DNA of 64,000 nucleotides, taken from positions 1 through 64,000 of the IMG/VR virus record IMGVR_UViG_3300036817_000261. One strand, given 5' to 3'. Every line of letters starts with the position of its first letter. Position 1 is the first letter of the stretch. This DNA comes from a virus. The notes below the pieces were generated by a model that saw nothing but the letters and a program-made list of their open reading frames with translations, was not told the origin of the DNA and made no database searches. Made by a program: the position numbers and the translations under genes. Positions 17,832-24,981 of this stretch are shown here, piece after piece.

Positions 17832-18217
17832 GCTAGCCCCAATGACTCGAGCAGTTTCTGGGTGTTCTCGCTAGGGGTGCGCTGCGCTTTCGGAACTCGC
17901 GGACGGCGCGCCTGTCTCAAATTCCCGCCAAAGATGACCGGCGTTTTCTTTCGCTTAGGCCCTAACACTCTTTCAAAGGGTGTCCCATCCCGCATAGCCA
18001 GATATTCTTCATGGGTCGGAATAGGAAAACGGTCCAGATGGAACTGGAGAAAGTGCCCAAAGAATTTCTGCTTTCCACCGGCCCCAGCTCGTAATTTTTC
18101 CACGGTGTCTTTGCGCAGTACGCAGGTCACTTGGACGTAGTTGTCCGGGTTCAACTTTTTTGGGCGGCCGCTGTTCGTGCGTTTGCCGCCATGCCTTGGT
18201 TTACCATTCGTTGACAT
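17828..18217 (-). CDS. small basic hypothetical protein
   Basis: 129 residues. The N-terminus GGKRTNSGRPKK and the basic C-terminus suggest a DNA-binding or ribbon-helix-helix-like protein; a short predicted sheet and helix (YVQVTCVLRKDTVEKL) would fit. The stop overlaps the next ATG. A 297-base non-coding gap lies upstream with two strong hairpins, so it may start a transcript. Confidence 0.65.
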   Translation of the reverse strand: MSTNGKPRHGGKRTNSGRPKKLNPDNYVQVTCVLRKDTVEKLRAGAGGKQKFFGHFLQFHLDRFPIPTHEEYLAMRDGTPFERVLGPKRKKTPVIFGGNLRQARRPRVPKAQRTPSENTQKLLESLGLA

Positions 18218-18399
18218 ATTCGTGAGTAAAAAACCCTTAAAACCCTCGGGTCAGTAATATTGCCTGATTTGCCCTTGCGCAGCAAATAACTAATACCGGA
18301 GATGCGCGGAGGGCCGCCGGTCCAGTGTGGAGTTCCACGGTTTTGACGATTTAGCATTGCTAGTTTATTTTGTGGTGTTTCTGGGTCAGTACAAAGCAT

Positions 18400-18432
18400 A
18401 AGCGCCCCTGCCGTAAAAAAGTAGGGGCGCTT
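18400..18432. terminator. strong hairpin, possible terminator
   Basis: The 10-bp perfect stem AAGCGCCCCT/AGGGGCGCTT has a loop containing a run of six A (T on the other strand). Rightward it is followed by GATTTTG. It lies in the 18218-18514 gap, where I see no convincing gene. Confidence 0.5.
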
Positions 18433-18483
18433 GATTTTGGGCTCATCTGGCGCTAAGCCTGTCGGCGTTTACCGATGTGCATG

Positions 18484-18507
18484 GCGGGCCTCGGGTGAGG
18501 CCCGCCT
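18484..18507 (-). terminator. perfect hairpin just after a stop codon
   Basis: GGCGGGCCTC/GAGGCCCGCC (10 bp, loop GGGT) lies 8 bases past the end of the leftward gene at 18515. It has no T run, so it may attenuate, or stabilise the 3' end. Confidence 0.55.
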
Positions 18508-18514
18508 CTCGGGC

Positions 18515-18727
18515 CTAGTCCAGGGCCGGGATATCCGCCCCGTGGTGAGTGTAGCCGCAATGCGGACAGGGCCAGTAGTAAATCGGCACGTTGTTCCGGT
18601 AGATCAGCTCCCGAATAACTACCTCGGCACAGTTGGGGCAGTTGCCGGTTTCTTCAGCGCGGGGGAAGGGAATCTCTCGGTCTTCCGGGTTGTCAAGGAA
18701 GGCGTTTAGGTCGTCTTGGAGGCTCAT
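18515..18727 (-). CDS. zinc-ribbon protein
   Basis: 70 residues. Two knuckles, CPNC and CPHC, lie about 25 residues apart with a beta-hairpin between (IYRNNVPIYYWPCPHC), a small zinc ribbon. The N-terminus is acidic. The start is coupled to the 38-residue gene upstream by ATGA. Small zinc ribbons in phage early regions often bind host proteins or nucleic acid; here it is unassigned. Confidence 0.7.
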   Translation of the reverse strand: MSLQDDLNAFLDNPEDREIPFPRAEETGNCPNCAEVVIRELIYRNNVPIYYWPCPHCGYTHHGADIPALD

Positions 18728-18840
18728 TTTTTCCTTTTTGGTTGATGCTGCGGGCCCCGCTTTGGTTTCACCGGCTTCTCGAAACGCTCACGCGTTTGAG
18801 TATGCCAAGTCTTTTTGGAGCCAAAGTTGCGCAGCTTCAT
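18724..18840 (-). CDS. small very basic protein (38 aa)
   Basis: Starts MKLRNFGSKK and ends QPKRKK. Nearly 40 percent of residues are Lys, Arg or His. It shares ATGA with the next gene (18724-18727) and TAATG with the previous one (18840-18842), which strongly suggests real coupled translation. Probably nucleic-acid-binding. Confidence 0.6.
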   Translation of the reverse strand: MKLRNFGSKKTWHTQTRERFEKPVKPKRGPQHQPKRKK

Positions 18841-19100
18841 TAGTCAGCGATCCAGTTGAAGTAGAACCGGGGCATATGCACAAATTCGAGCGAGCCCTTT
18901 TGGCCGTCCGATTTGCGCTTGACGACAATGAAGGGAGCCCCAAAGCCGATGACCTCGAATTCCTCCGCCATCTCCTTTGTGGTCCATACTTTGCCGTACT
19001 GGGCCTCGAGTTCCGCGCGGCGCGCGTCTGCTTCTGGGTCCAGGCCTTGGTTTAGCTCGACGATGCGAGCCCGTCTGATGTTTTCTGTAGGATCTTCCAT
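18840..19100 (-). CDS. conserved phage protein, SLEFxHxPRFYFxW type
   Basis: 86 residues from ATG 19100 (MEDPTENIRR). The start is chosen because the upstream 53-residue gene ends 4 bases earlier. The C-terminal block FIVVKRKSDGQKGSLEF then PRFYFNW is a recurrent phage motif of unknown function. The N-terminal half is helical. Confidence 0.7.
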   Translation of the reverse strand: MEDPTENIRRARIVELNQGLDPEADARRAELEAQYGKVWTTKEMAEEFEVIGFGAPFIVVKRKSDGQKGSLEFVHMPRFYFNWIAD

Positions 19101-19104
19101 AAAG

Positions 19105-19266
19105 TTAACGTTTATTGAGCTGACGTTCATTGAGCTGTTCCATCTCGTTGTCGATTTCGTCGAATGCATCGCCCAGCACTTTCCAGAGGCCAGGATATTC
19201 AGTTGGATCTATTTTCTCTTGAGCTGCGCCAACTAGTTGCAGGGCTTGATTTAAGTCGGTGTTCAT
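19105..19266 (-). CDS. small acidic helical protein (53 aa)
   Basis: Starts MNTDLNQALQLVG. It is acidic and fully helical (DAFDEIDNEMEQLNERQL). It fills the space between two called genes on the same strand, with 4 bases to the next start and 40 bases after the previous stop. Function unknown. Confidence 0.6.
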   Translation of the reverse strand: MNTDLNQALQLVGAAQEKIDPTEYPGLWKVLGDAFDEIDNEMEQLNERQLNKR

Positions 19267-19306
19267 CTTGGTAGGTGGGGCGGCTCCTAGCGCCGCCCCT
19301 GGTTAG

Positions 19307-20059
19307 TTACGCTGCCATGCTGTCAGTATCCCAGTACTCACTGGCCAAGCCGCCGGAGGCGCGGTCTGCTGCCTCGCGCTGGGCTTCCAAGGCCTTGGCC
19401 TTGGCGATGATATCGTCTAGCCGGTTGGCCGTCGCGACCACTTGCGCGGCCGCCTGGGCCACCCGGTTAGCCCTCCTTTCCTCGCCTGCCATATCCTCGC
19501 GAGCCACCTCGGCCAGCTTGGCCGATACGAAGGTGGGCACGTTGGTGCAGGCGATGTCAGCCGGTCGCGTGACCAAGGCCGGTGCCGCTGGGGCAACCGG
19601 CGCTTCGATCACGTTCGCCTTGGAGGGGCGCGAGAAGAACCCGAAAGCCGCCTCCTTGGGCTCGACCGTCGCCGTGAAGCTCACGCGCAGGCCTTTGCAG
19701 TTGTAGCCCAGGCTCGAGGGAATCGTGCCCCAGACCTTCCAGCCTGCGTCCGACTGGACCAGCATCTTGTGGCAGCCGCCGAAGTTGCTCTCTTGGTACT
19801 TGGTGGAAAGGACCGTGCCAGTGACTTCGACCCGGCCTTGCGGCATCGGGCTGGTGACGACCACTGCGGCGCGCTCGGCTTGGCGCTCGGCATACTGAGT
19901 CAGGGAGCGGCGGAGTGCTGCCTCCTGGCGCTCGGTCAGCGAGCCGTAGCGCTCGAAGCTCGCCGCTAAGGACGAGTAGAAATTGTCGGTGCGACCGCGC
20001 GCGGCCAGTTCAGCGATGACGCGAGTCAGTTCCTCTCTCAGGGCTTGTTGTGCTTGCAT
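19307..20059 (-). CDS. hypothetical protein with an OB-like central domain
   Basis: 250 residues. An N-terminal helical part contains SLTERQEAALRRSL, a short motif often seen in phage and replication-linked proteins. A beta-rich domain lies at about 72-145 (VEVTGTVLSTKYQESNFGG, then GWKVWGTIPSSL, and FGFFSRPSKANV), whose pattern suggests an OB-like fold. An Ala/Pro linker and a C-terminal coiled coil follow. The gene starts ATGCAAGCA behind operon-start element d, with a good GGAGGA ribosome site. A nucleic-acid-binding role is inference. Confidence 0.65.
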   Translation of the reverse strand: MQAQQALREELTRVIAELAARGRTDNFYSSLAASFERYGSLTERQEAALRRSLTQYAERQAERAAVVVTSPMPQGRVEVTGTVLSTKYQESNFGGCHKMLVQSDAGWKVWGTIPSSLGYNCKGLRVSFTATVEPKEAAFGFFSRPSKANVIEAPVAPAAPALVTRPADIACTNVPTFVSAKLAEVAREDMAGEERRANRVAQAAAQVVATANRLDDIIAKAKALEAQREAADRASGGLASEYWDTDSMAA

Positions 20060-20063
20060 GTAG

Positions 20064-20107
20064 AGATCCTCCGCTATTCCACTTGATAAATCAAGCGAAT
20101 AATCAAG
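20064..20107 (-). promoter_or_regulatory. operon-start element (TTGAC family), copy d
   Basis: Read leftward: TTGATTATTCGCTTGATTTA, then TCAAG, the inverted repeat TTGA-N4-TCAA, and the ribosome site GGAGGATCTC before ATG 20059. Confidence 0.55.
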
Positions 20108-20125
20108 CTAAGGCAAAGAAAAGGT

Positions 20126-20184
20126 GCTGGCCCGCCACGGGTCTAGAAGTCCCGCCCAGTCTTCAGGCGACGGACCAGCATTTT
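20126..20184. terminator. long-loop hairpin in the 20060-20318 gap
   Basis: TGCTGG (20126-20131) pairs with CCAGCA (20173-20178), which is followed rightward by TTTTTG. The leftward side is also pyrimidine-rich. The gap has no gene. Confidence 0.35.
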
Positions 20185-20318
20185 TGTGCGGAGCGCCCAG
20201 AGGATAAAGGAACTCTGTCGCCCCGCTGCGTGGGTTGTCCCTCTCGTTAGCCCCGTTTTGGCAGCTGCCAGCTAGGGGAGGGTCTGCGTCAGCACTCCAC
20301 GCTGATCTAGACGCAAAG

Positions 20319-20681
20319 TTATTTGCCGGGCAATTTAACCAGCCCGGCGCGGGGCGCATAGTCCGAATAGACTTGGACGTCGCCGGGAGGCGCGACAAAG
20401 GGTTGCTGACGGTTGGCGCTCCAGAAGACCCAGCCGATGCCGACAAGGATCGCTACAACGACCCAGCCGCGAACGCTGGCCGGGAGGCAGGCGAGCAGGC
20501 CAACGAAGAGGCCGATGACGAGCCCGGCAATCAGGACAGGATGGCTGTGGTGGTTAGGCGCTGGCAGGCGCACCGGATTAGCTTGAGGCACGGCGCGCTG
20601 CAAATCGGAATCTTGGATCTGGACGTATTCGTACCGACCTTTGCCGGTGGCGATGTCGCGGATGTAAGCGGTGGTATTCAT
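20319..20681 (-). CDS. membrane protein with two hydrophobic segments
   Basis: 120 residues from ATG 20681 (MNTTAYIRD). An upstream extension would have no Shine-Dalgarno. The N-terminal 45 residues are polar. Two adjacent membrane helices lie at about 50-90 (LIAGLVIGLFVGLLACLP and VVVAILVGIGWVFW), with a polar tail. A small two-TM protein in an early region may alter the host membrane or exclude other phages; this is a guess from topology only. Confidence 0.65.
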   Translation of the reverse strand: MNTTAYIRDIATGKGRYEYVQIQDSDLQRAVPQANPVRLPAPNHHSHPVLIAGLVIGLFVGLLACLPASVRGWVVVAILVGIGWVFWSANRQQPFVAPPGDVQVYSDYAPRAGLVKLPGK

Positions 20682-20760
20682 TTTTCTTTTTGAAATGCAT
20701 TTACCGGGCACCCCCCCCGCTCGGAGGAGATGCCCGGCTCGCTGATGCAAGCAGCAAGTG

Positions 20761-21864
20761 TTAAGCGGCCAGGGCTAGGAGGCGTTGCCATTCGGGCTGC
20801 GCCAGCTCCACAACAGCCGCTCCGGCGCGTTCCAGCTCGGTAGCCCGGTCATAAGACTCGACCTTCTGCGAGAAGGCTGTAACGGCATTGTAGAGGCCGA
20901 AGCGGGTCAAATCGCCGCCTTCAATCAAGGCGCTCAAGACTCCCTTATTTTCGCCTTCGGTCAGGCCGATTTGTTTGCCGGTGAGGTTCACCAGTTTCAC
21001 CACGTCGACGTCGCTAATTTTTTCCTTGGCCGTGCCCTCGACTGTGTCAACCAGCTCGTTGAACCGGGCCGGATCGAATGCGTTAGTGACCACATCGCGG
21101 ACTTGGCTCATCAGGGCCGCGTTGGTCAGATTCTGGGTCTGAGCGGACAAGAGCGCCACCACATCCTCGCCCAGCAGATCATGCCGTGCGCCAACGTGAT
21201 ACTTCTTCATGGAGCGGGCCGCGAAGGTCGCCAGATTCGAGCAGAAGCTGTCATAGATCCCGGCTTGAATCGAGAGGGCACCGTGACCGACTTCGCTATT
21301 CGAGATCGTGATCGCGGGAGCCGCGATTCGCACAATCTTGTGCTGGCCATCGCCCATGAAGTTGCCGGTCTCAGCCAGCTTGCGGGAGACTGAGCGGTCC
21401 ACCACCTTGATGTACAGCTTTCGCTCGGTGACTTCACAGGACATGATGTCGAACCGACCGCCATCCAGAAGCAATGGCAACACGGTCTCGGCCAAATCCT
21501 CGTTCTCGATGGGGCGGAATTTGTCGGAGAGGAACGCGCGGGCTTTGCCGTCCAGGGTGCGCACCATGCGCTTCTGGCCGCTCGCTTTGCCCAGCCACGT
21601 ATTGACGTTAGTCGCCAAGAGTTCCGGGTTTTCGTAGCGCATCCGGTCGTAGTAAGCCGCCGGGATTTGCACGTACTGACCGATCTGGTCGTGGGTGATT
21701 TCGTTGATACCGAATTCCTCGTCACCGACTCGCAGGGTCGCGGTCTTGGTTTCGTTGAGGGCGAGCATGGTGAGCGCTTCGGCGCGGGCCACGTAATCGT
21801 GCTTGGCACCGGCTCTGCGTTGAATCTCTTCTGCTAACTGGACTAGGGTTCTACCTGATTTCAT
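20761..21864 (-). CDS. DUF932-like phage/plasmid protein
   Basis: 367 residues. The pattern (FGINEITHDQIGQYVQIPAA with YYDRM, then LLATNVNTWL, then AFLSDKFRPIENEDLAETVL, and TISNSEVGHGALSIQAG) matches the DUF932/phage-plasmid-like family widespread in phages and plasmids. Its function is unsettled; it often sits in replication or early regions. The start follows a leader of about 45 bases with a palindrome, behind operon-start element b. Full length for the family as far as can be judged. Confidence 0.75.
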   Translation of the reverse strand: MKSGRTLVQLAEEIQRRAGAKHDYVARAEALTMLALNETKTATLRVGDEEFGINEITHDQIGQYVQIPAAYYDRMRYENPELLATNVNTWLGKASGQKRMVRTLDGKARAFLSDKFRPIENEDLAETVLPLLLDGGRFDIMSCEVTERKLYIKVVDRSVSRKLAETGNFMGDGQHKIVRIAAPAITISNSEVGHGALSIQAGIYDSFCSNLATFAARSMKKYHVGARHDLLGEDVVALLSAQTQNLTNAALMSQVRDVVTNAFDPARFNELVDTVEGTAKEKISDVDVVKLVNLTGKQIGLTEGENKGVLSALIEGGDLTRFGLYNAVTAFSQKVESYDRATELERAGAAVVELAQPEWQRLLALAA

Positions 21865-21909
21865 TTGCTTGCTTGCTTTTCTTTTTTGGTTTCGCGGGGT
21901 TCTCCCGCT

Positions 21910-21960
21910 TGGCCGAGAGTCTCGGCTATTTATTTTGATATGTCAAATGCTTTTTCAAGA
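21910..21960 (-). promoter_or_regulatory. operon-start element (TTGAC family), copy b
   Basis: Read leftward: TTGAAAAAGCATTTGACATA with TCAA, then the palindrome CCGAGACTCTCGG (21913-21925), which is also present in imperfect form in copy a. The unit is followed by the DUF932-like gene. Confidence 0.6.
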
Positions 21961-22228
21961 GGCGTGCTAAGTACCACTTGGATGGCTCCCATTCATTGAC
22001 CATGACGTAGCCATGCTGCATCATGGGATAATCCCTCGAGAATGTTGGCTGCTCTGATTTGCGGCGAGAGAGCACGTCAGTTTTGCCATAGATCACATTG
22101 AGCGTGTCGCTGACTTTGCGCGGCTTTAGATCGAGGCGCTCGGCGATTTCTTTGACACTGAGCCCTTTCTCAGTGTCAAGATAGCGCTCTACCACTAGGT
22201 CGATGATCTGCTGGGCCAGTGGCGTCAT
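21926..22228 (-). CDS. winged-helix-like DNA-binding protein
   Basis: 100 residues from ATG 22228 (MTPLAQQIID), coupled by ATGA to the upstream stop. Residues about 20-45 are a helix-turn-helix (LSVKEIAERLDLKPRKVSDT) followed by a putative wing. It may be a small transcription regulator, possibly acting on the repeated operon elements nearby. No target is proven. Confidence 0.7.
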   Translation of the reverse strand: MTPLAQQIIDLVVERYLDTEKGLSVKEIAERLDLKPRKVSDTLNVIYGKTDVLSRRKSEQPTFSRDYPMMQHGYVMVNEWEPSKWYLARLLKKHLTYQNK

Positions 22229-22578
22229 AATCCTAAGCTGGCAAAGCGGGCGTTGATGGCGGCAGAGAGTTTGGTTTCGCGCCAGCCGCAACCCTCACAA
22301 ACGTAGGTTCTATTAAAGCCCAGGCCGCGAATGTGGACTTGGTCGCCGACCGACATGGAGCGCAGCCGGAGGGCCCGGTACTCGGGCTGGCTGATTAGCT
22401 CAGTGCCGTCGACGTGATTGCACTGGCGGAATACGACCTCTAAGGCCTCTTCGATGGTTTGGACCCGCTCCGGGCCGAAGCCATAGATGCGGTTAGGCAC
22501 GCTAAATTCGGAGTCACAATCAAAGGCCCGGTAATAGACGTGGGTGATTACCAGGGCTGGAAACGGAGTTGCTTGCAT
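22225..22578 (-). CDS. conserved phage protein with SVGD motif
   Basis: 117 residues from ATG 22578 (MQATPFPALV), in the ATGCAAGCA start context. It is beta-rich; the C-terminal part has SMSVGDQVHIRG then YVCEGCGWRE, with one CxxC. The SVGD block is common in small phage proteins of unknown function. It is preceded by operon-start element c. Confidence 0.7.
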   Translation of the reverse strand: MQATPFPALVITHVYYRAFDCDSEFSVPNRIYGFGPERVQTIEEALEVVFRQCNHVDGTELISQPEYRALRLRSMSVGDQVHIRGLGFNRTYVCEGCGWRETKLSAAINARFASLGL

Positions 22579-22579
22579 G

Positions 22580-22627
22580 GCTGGAAACCTCGGGCCTATT
22601 ACTTGAAAAGTCAAATGATATTTCAAG
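22580..22627 (-). promoter_or_regulatory. operon-start element (TTGAC family), copy c
   Basis: Read leftward: TTGAAATATCATTTGACTTT with TCAAG, the same order as copies a and b, ending 31 bases before ATG 22578. Confidence 0.6.
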
Positions 22628-22769
22628 GCCGCATTAGGGAGGGAGGACCAAGCTGCTTATCTCGGATGATCACAGCTTTCACTCTGCCATTCTCATCGAA
22701 TTGGAATTCCACCTCATAGCCCCGCAAGGTGAACTCATTATAGATGCGTTCTGCGTCTGCCCGGTTCAT
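22623..22769 (-). CDS. small hypothetical protein (48 aa)
   Basis: Starts MNRADAERIYNEFTLRGYEV, with a beta-hairpin-like centre (EFQFDENGRVKAVII). ATGA coupling to the membrane peptide gene upstream supports it. Function unknown. Confidence 0.6.
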   Translation of the reverse strand: MNRADAERIYNEFTLRGYEVEFQFDENGRVKAVIIRDKQLGPPSLMRP

Positions 22770-22864
22770 ATATAAAGGACAAGTCCCAGGCACATCAGGA
22801 AAAGGAGAATCGCGAACGCGAGACCTAGAAAAAGCAGGCTTTCTTTCATGTCATCAGGTGTCAT
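22766..22864 (-). CDS. 32-residue membrane peptide
   Basis: Starts MTPDDMKESL, then one continuous hydrophobic helix (LLFLGLAFAILLFLMCLGLV). The ATG at 22864 overlaps a 9-codon frame's stop, and an ATG at 22849 is an alternative. The stop is coupled to the 48-residue gene. Very short single-TM phage peptides often modulate host membrane enzymes; the function here is unknown. Confidence 0.55.
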   Translation of the reverse strand: MTPDDMKESLLFLGLAFAILLFLMCLGLVLYI

Positions 22865-22897
22865 AACGTCATGTCATCATTTGTAATCATGTCATCA
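22846..22897. repeat. three iterated copies of an 11-bp repeat
   Basis: TCATGTCATCA occurs at 22846-22856, 22869-22879 and 22887-22897 (spacings 23 and 18). It is partly coding, because the leftward frames here overlap. Confidence 0.6.
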
Positions 22898-22946
22898 AAA
22901 AGATGCCCTTTAAACGCACGAGGTTGGCGTCTGCCGCGCCGGACAT
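22887..22946 (-). CDS. 19-residue leader peptide candidate
   Basis: The frame MSGAADANLVRLKGIFLMT starts 14 bases after a TTGA-ATA-TCAA type inverted repeat (22960-22970) and an AGCGGAG sequence. Its stop is ATGA-coupled to a 9-codon frame (22861-22890), which is ATGA-coupled to the membrane peptide. This may be a leader or relay peptide; it is too short to judge by composition. Confidence 0.3.
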   Translation of the reverse strand: MSGAADANLVRLKGIFLMT

Positions 22947-23029
22947 GGGCTCCGCTATGTTGATATTCAACTTGCATAAAACGCCGCAAATCGCCAAATC
23001 GAGGGGTTCTCACGTTCTTTCGAAGTTAA

Positions 23030-23575
23030 TTACTTGTCAGCTGGTTTCTGATTAGCTGTCAGCTGTTGGAGTGCGGCCAGGAGCGGAATGACGCCTTTTA
23101 CGTCGATAGAGACGTCGCCACTATAATCAGTAAACTTGAACAGATTGTCATCATGCCACTTTCCTTTTGGCCCCGGCTTGATTCCCGTGATCTGAAAAAA
23201 CAGCTTGACCAAGTCGCCGCTGGCTTTGTTGCGTGCGTCTATTTTCTCTTTCTCTGCTTTCTTCTCAGCCTCTGCGCGTTCCTTTAGCGTCTGGATCTCG
23301 GCGTATGTGCCTTGGATATTGGTTGGGTCCAGGGTTCGCTCGAGATACCTCGCGCGCTCAGCTGGGTCGGCTGGAAGCAGCTCGGCTGGCACGTCTCGCT
23401 CATCGATGGCGCCGTGAACCTTATGGAGATAATCAGCAGCGGTCGCTTTGAGCTTCCGGCGCTTTAGATGGCTTTCTACGTACTCGACCTTGAAGCGAGC
23501 CAAGTACGTCTCTTTACTGTCTGTGTAAATGGTGACGGCGTAGACGGTGCCTGGATCTATCTGGGATGCTTGCAT
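23030..23575 (-). CDS. hypothetical protein with a coiled-coil middle
   Basis: 181 residues starting ATGCAAGCATCC, the shared operon start context. The N-terminal 45 residues are beta-rich (VYAVTIYTDSKETYLARF). A charged coiled coil follows at about 85-125 (IQTLKERAEAEKKAEKEK), then a C-terminal globular part with KWHDDNLFKFTDYSG. Unknown function. The TTGAC element is not evident directly upstream; a 54-residue gene is there instead. Confidence 0.65.
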   Translation of the reverse strand: MQASQIDPGTVYAVTIYTDSKETYLARFKVEYVESHLKRRKLKATAADYLHKVHGAIDERDVPAELLPADPAERARYLERTLDPTNIQGTYAEIQTLKERAEAEKKAEKEKIDARNKASGDLVKLFFQITGIKPGPKGKWHDDNLFKFTDYSGDVSIDVKGVIPLLAALQQLTANQKPADK

Positions 23576-23577
23576 AT

Positions 23578-23742
23578 TTAATGTTGAAGCAAGAAGGTTT
23601 CGACCCGCTTTAGGTCATCTTTGATGTCATCAACGTGCTGATCGCAAAGACCGAAACGCTTGTTTTCGAAATCGTCTTTCAATTCCGAAGCTGTCGCGAT
23701 TATTGAGTCGATGTATTTGATGTAGTCTAAGTGTGCGCTCAT
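23578..23742 (-). CDS. small helical protein (54 aa)
   Basis: Starts MSAHLDYIKYID at ATG 23742. It is all helical and acidic, with one Cys. It fits exactly between two genes (2- and 4-base gaps). Function unknown. Confidence 0.6.
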   Translation of the reverse strand: MSAHLDYIKYIDSIIATASELKDDFENKRFGLCDQHVDDIKDDLKRVETFLLQH

Positions 23743-23746
23743 ATTC

Positions 23747-23956
23747 TTATTTGAAGTAGGAAGCTGTAGCGTCTTGGACCCAGGACAGGGTGTCGGCTGG
23801 GCCACTGGTCTCCACCTTATTAGAGAGGTTCCCGATTACGCGATAAATCCACTTGTGCGGGAAACCAGCGACCGGTTGCCAGTTGCGTTCGATTGTTAGG
23901 GTGAATCGCTCACCTTGCTTTAGGTAGGTCCCGTTAGGTTGTCTTTTGAGTTTCAT
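23747..23956 (-). CDS. small beta-rich hypothetical protein
   Basis: 69 residues (MKLKRQPNGTYLKQGERFTL), predicted as an antiparallel sheet with Trp/Tyr in the core. The start overlaps the upstream stop by ATGA. Function unknown. Confidence 0.6.
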   Translation of the reverse strand: MKLKRQPNGTYLKQGERFTLTIERNWQPVAGFPHKWIYRVIGNLSNKVETSGPADTLSWVQDATASYFK

Positions 23957-24174
23957 AAAGGGATGTAGGAATCGCCGACTTTGCGGGCGGCGGAGAGGAT
24001 ATCATCAAAGCCTTCTCTGGATGAGAAATAGCCATCGGCGAACTTCACGCAGAGGCCGTCATATCTAAAGCAGCGCACCACCTTAGCCGGGACCGGCTTT
24101 TTGAAAGGAGGATCGTTGACCAGAACGAAGTCACCGGGCCGCAAGGCCCGGTGCAATTGGTCGAGCATTTTCAT
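23953..24174 (-). CDS. hypothetical protein with a KOW/SH3-like beta pattern
   Basis: 73 residues. GDFVLVNDPPFKKPVPAKVV then LCVKFADGYFSSREGFDDIL looks like a small SH3/KOW-type barrel. No binding partner is apparent. It is coupled to its downstream neighbour. Confidence 0.6.
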   Translation of the reverse strand: MKMLDQLHRALRPGDFVLVNDPPFKKPVPAKVVRCFRYDGLCVKFADGYFSSREGFDDILSAARKVGDSYIPL

Positions 24175-24393
24175 TTAGTCTTGAGTGCGGCAAGTGGAGT
24201 GTGTTGCGCCTGAAGGCAACACGTAGCGGATTCTGTTAGGCTCACCGGCATCGCTCCAGGTGCAGAGCATCGGAGAGATGATTCTGGAGGTGGCGCGCAG
24301 GCTGGGATGGCGGCTGCGGCAATAGATTTGCCAGTCGCGGATAGCGACTTGGCGAGCTTCGTGCTCTGGTTTGTAGATGTTATCTGCTTGCAT
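24175..24393 (-). CDS. small hypothetical protein, first gene of an operon
   Basis: 72 residues starting ATGCAAGCAGAT behind operon-start element a. It is basic, with two or three Cys near the C-terminus (CTWSDAGE, STCRTQD). No family recognised. It is followed with no gap by the next gene. Confidence 0.55.
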   Translation of the reverse strand: MQADNIYKPEHEARQVAIRDWQIYCRSRHPSLRATSRIISPMLCTWSDAGEPNRIRYVLPSGATHSTCRTQD

Positions 24394-24394
24394 G

Positions 24395-24443
24395 ACTGAG
24401 AGTCTCGGTCATGCGTTTTGAATTGTCAAATGCTATTTCAAGG
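24395..24443 (-). promoter_or_regulatory. operon-start element (TTGAC family), copy a
   Basis: Read leftward: TTGAAATAGCATTTGACAAT with TCAA, then an imperfect palindrome around GAGACTCTC directly before ATG 24393. Confidence 0.6.
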
Positions 24444-24644
24444 ATTGAGCAGAATGGCGAACATGGCCACTTCGTTGACTTTGCCGAAGCGGTTAGCGTT
24501 GCCTACGATCTTCATCGCATCGGGGAAGGAATAGCGCCCGGCCTCGAGCACAGAACGGGTGTAGCCATTGGCATGCGACTTCCACCAAGCGCCGTGCTCC
24601 TCCGACCAAACTAGGAAAAGCGGGTCATCATTGGTGTTGCTCAT
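24438..24644 (-). CDS. small hypothetical protein, Trp-rich
   Basis: 68 residues from ATG 24644. The central block LFLVWSEEHGAWWKSHANGY followed by SVLEAGRYSFPDAM is a familiar small phage pattern (WSxxHxxWW then YT, AGRYS). Unknown function. It overlaps the upstream gene by 17 bases. Confidence 0.7.
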   Translation of the reverse strand: MSNTNDDPLFLVWSEEHGAWWKSHANGYTRSVLEAGRYSFPDAMKIVGNANRFGKVNEVAMFAILLNP

Positions 24645-24924
24645 CAATCACCGCTTTCGCCTTGGCTACCGCATCTTCCAGTACCTTGGCTTTTTCTAGC
24701 ACAAAGAATTCGTACATCCGGTGCTGGAAGAACTCATTGTAGTCGCCCAGGTGGGCTGGAGGTCCCGAGTGCATGAAGTTCACCGTGGTGGCAGCCAGGG
24801 CCTGGAGCACATCAAAGATCTGGGCACCCACGATCGGGGCCGAATAACAGCGCCGGATGGTTTTGGTAAGCTCGAGGGCCAGCTCAGCGATCTTTTCCTC
24901 GTGTTGAGTAGTGATTCCGCTCAT
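24628..24924 (-). CDS. helical hypothetical protein
   Basis: 98 residues, mostly helical, with a His/Tyr-rich middle (GDYNEFFQHRMYEFFVLEK). Its 5' flank holds copy B of the 48-bp element in the opposite orientation. Function unknown. Confidence 0.6.
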   Translation of the reverse strand: MSGITTQHEEKIAELALELTKTIRRCYSAPIVGAQIFDVLQALAATTVNFMHSGPPAHLGDYNEFFQHRMYEFFVLEKAKVLEDAVAKAKAVIDEQHQ

Positions 24925-24930
24925 TTTTGC

Positions 24931-24978
24931 GTCATAAGTGGTTGAAAAACAGGCAAAACTCCTTCCGAATTCTTAAGG
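24931..24978 (+). repeat. 48-bp conserved element, copy B
   Basis: Reads GTCATAAGTGGTTGAAAAAC, then AGGCAAAACTCC, TTCCGAATTCTTAAGG. It fills the 57-base gap between two leftward genes, in the orientation opposite to them, so it need not act as their promoter. Confidence 0.8.
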
Positions 24979-24981
24979 AAT

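Noticed and set aside
18151-18399. 82-codon leftward frame in the 18.2-18.5 kb gap
   Set aside because: It overlaps the 129-residue gene by 67 bases, has no ribosome site, and its composition looks like non-coding sequence; not called.
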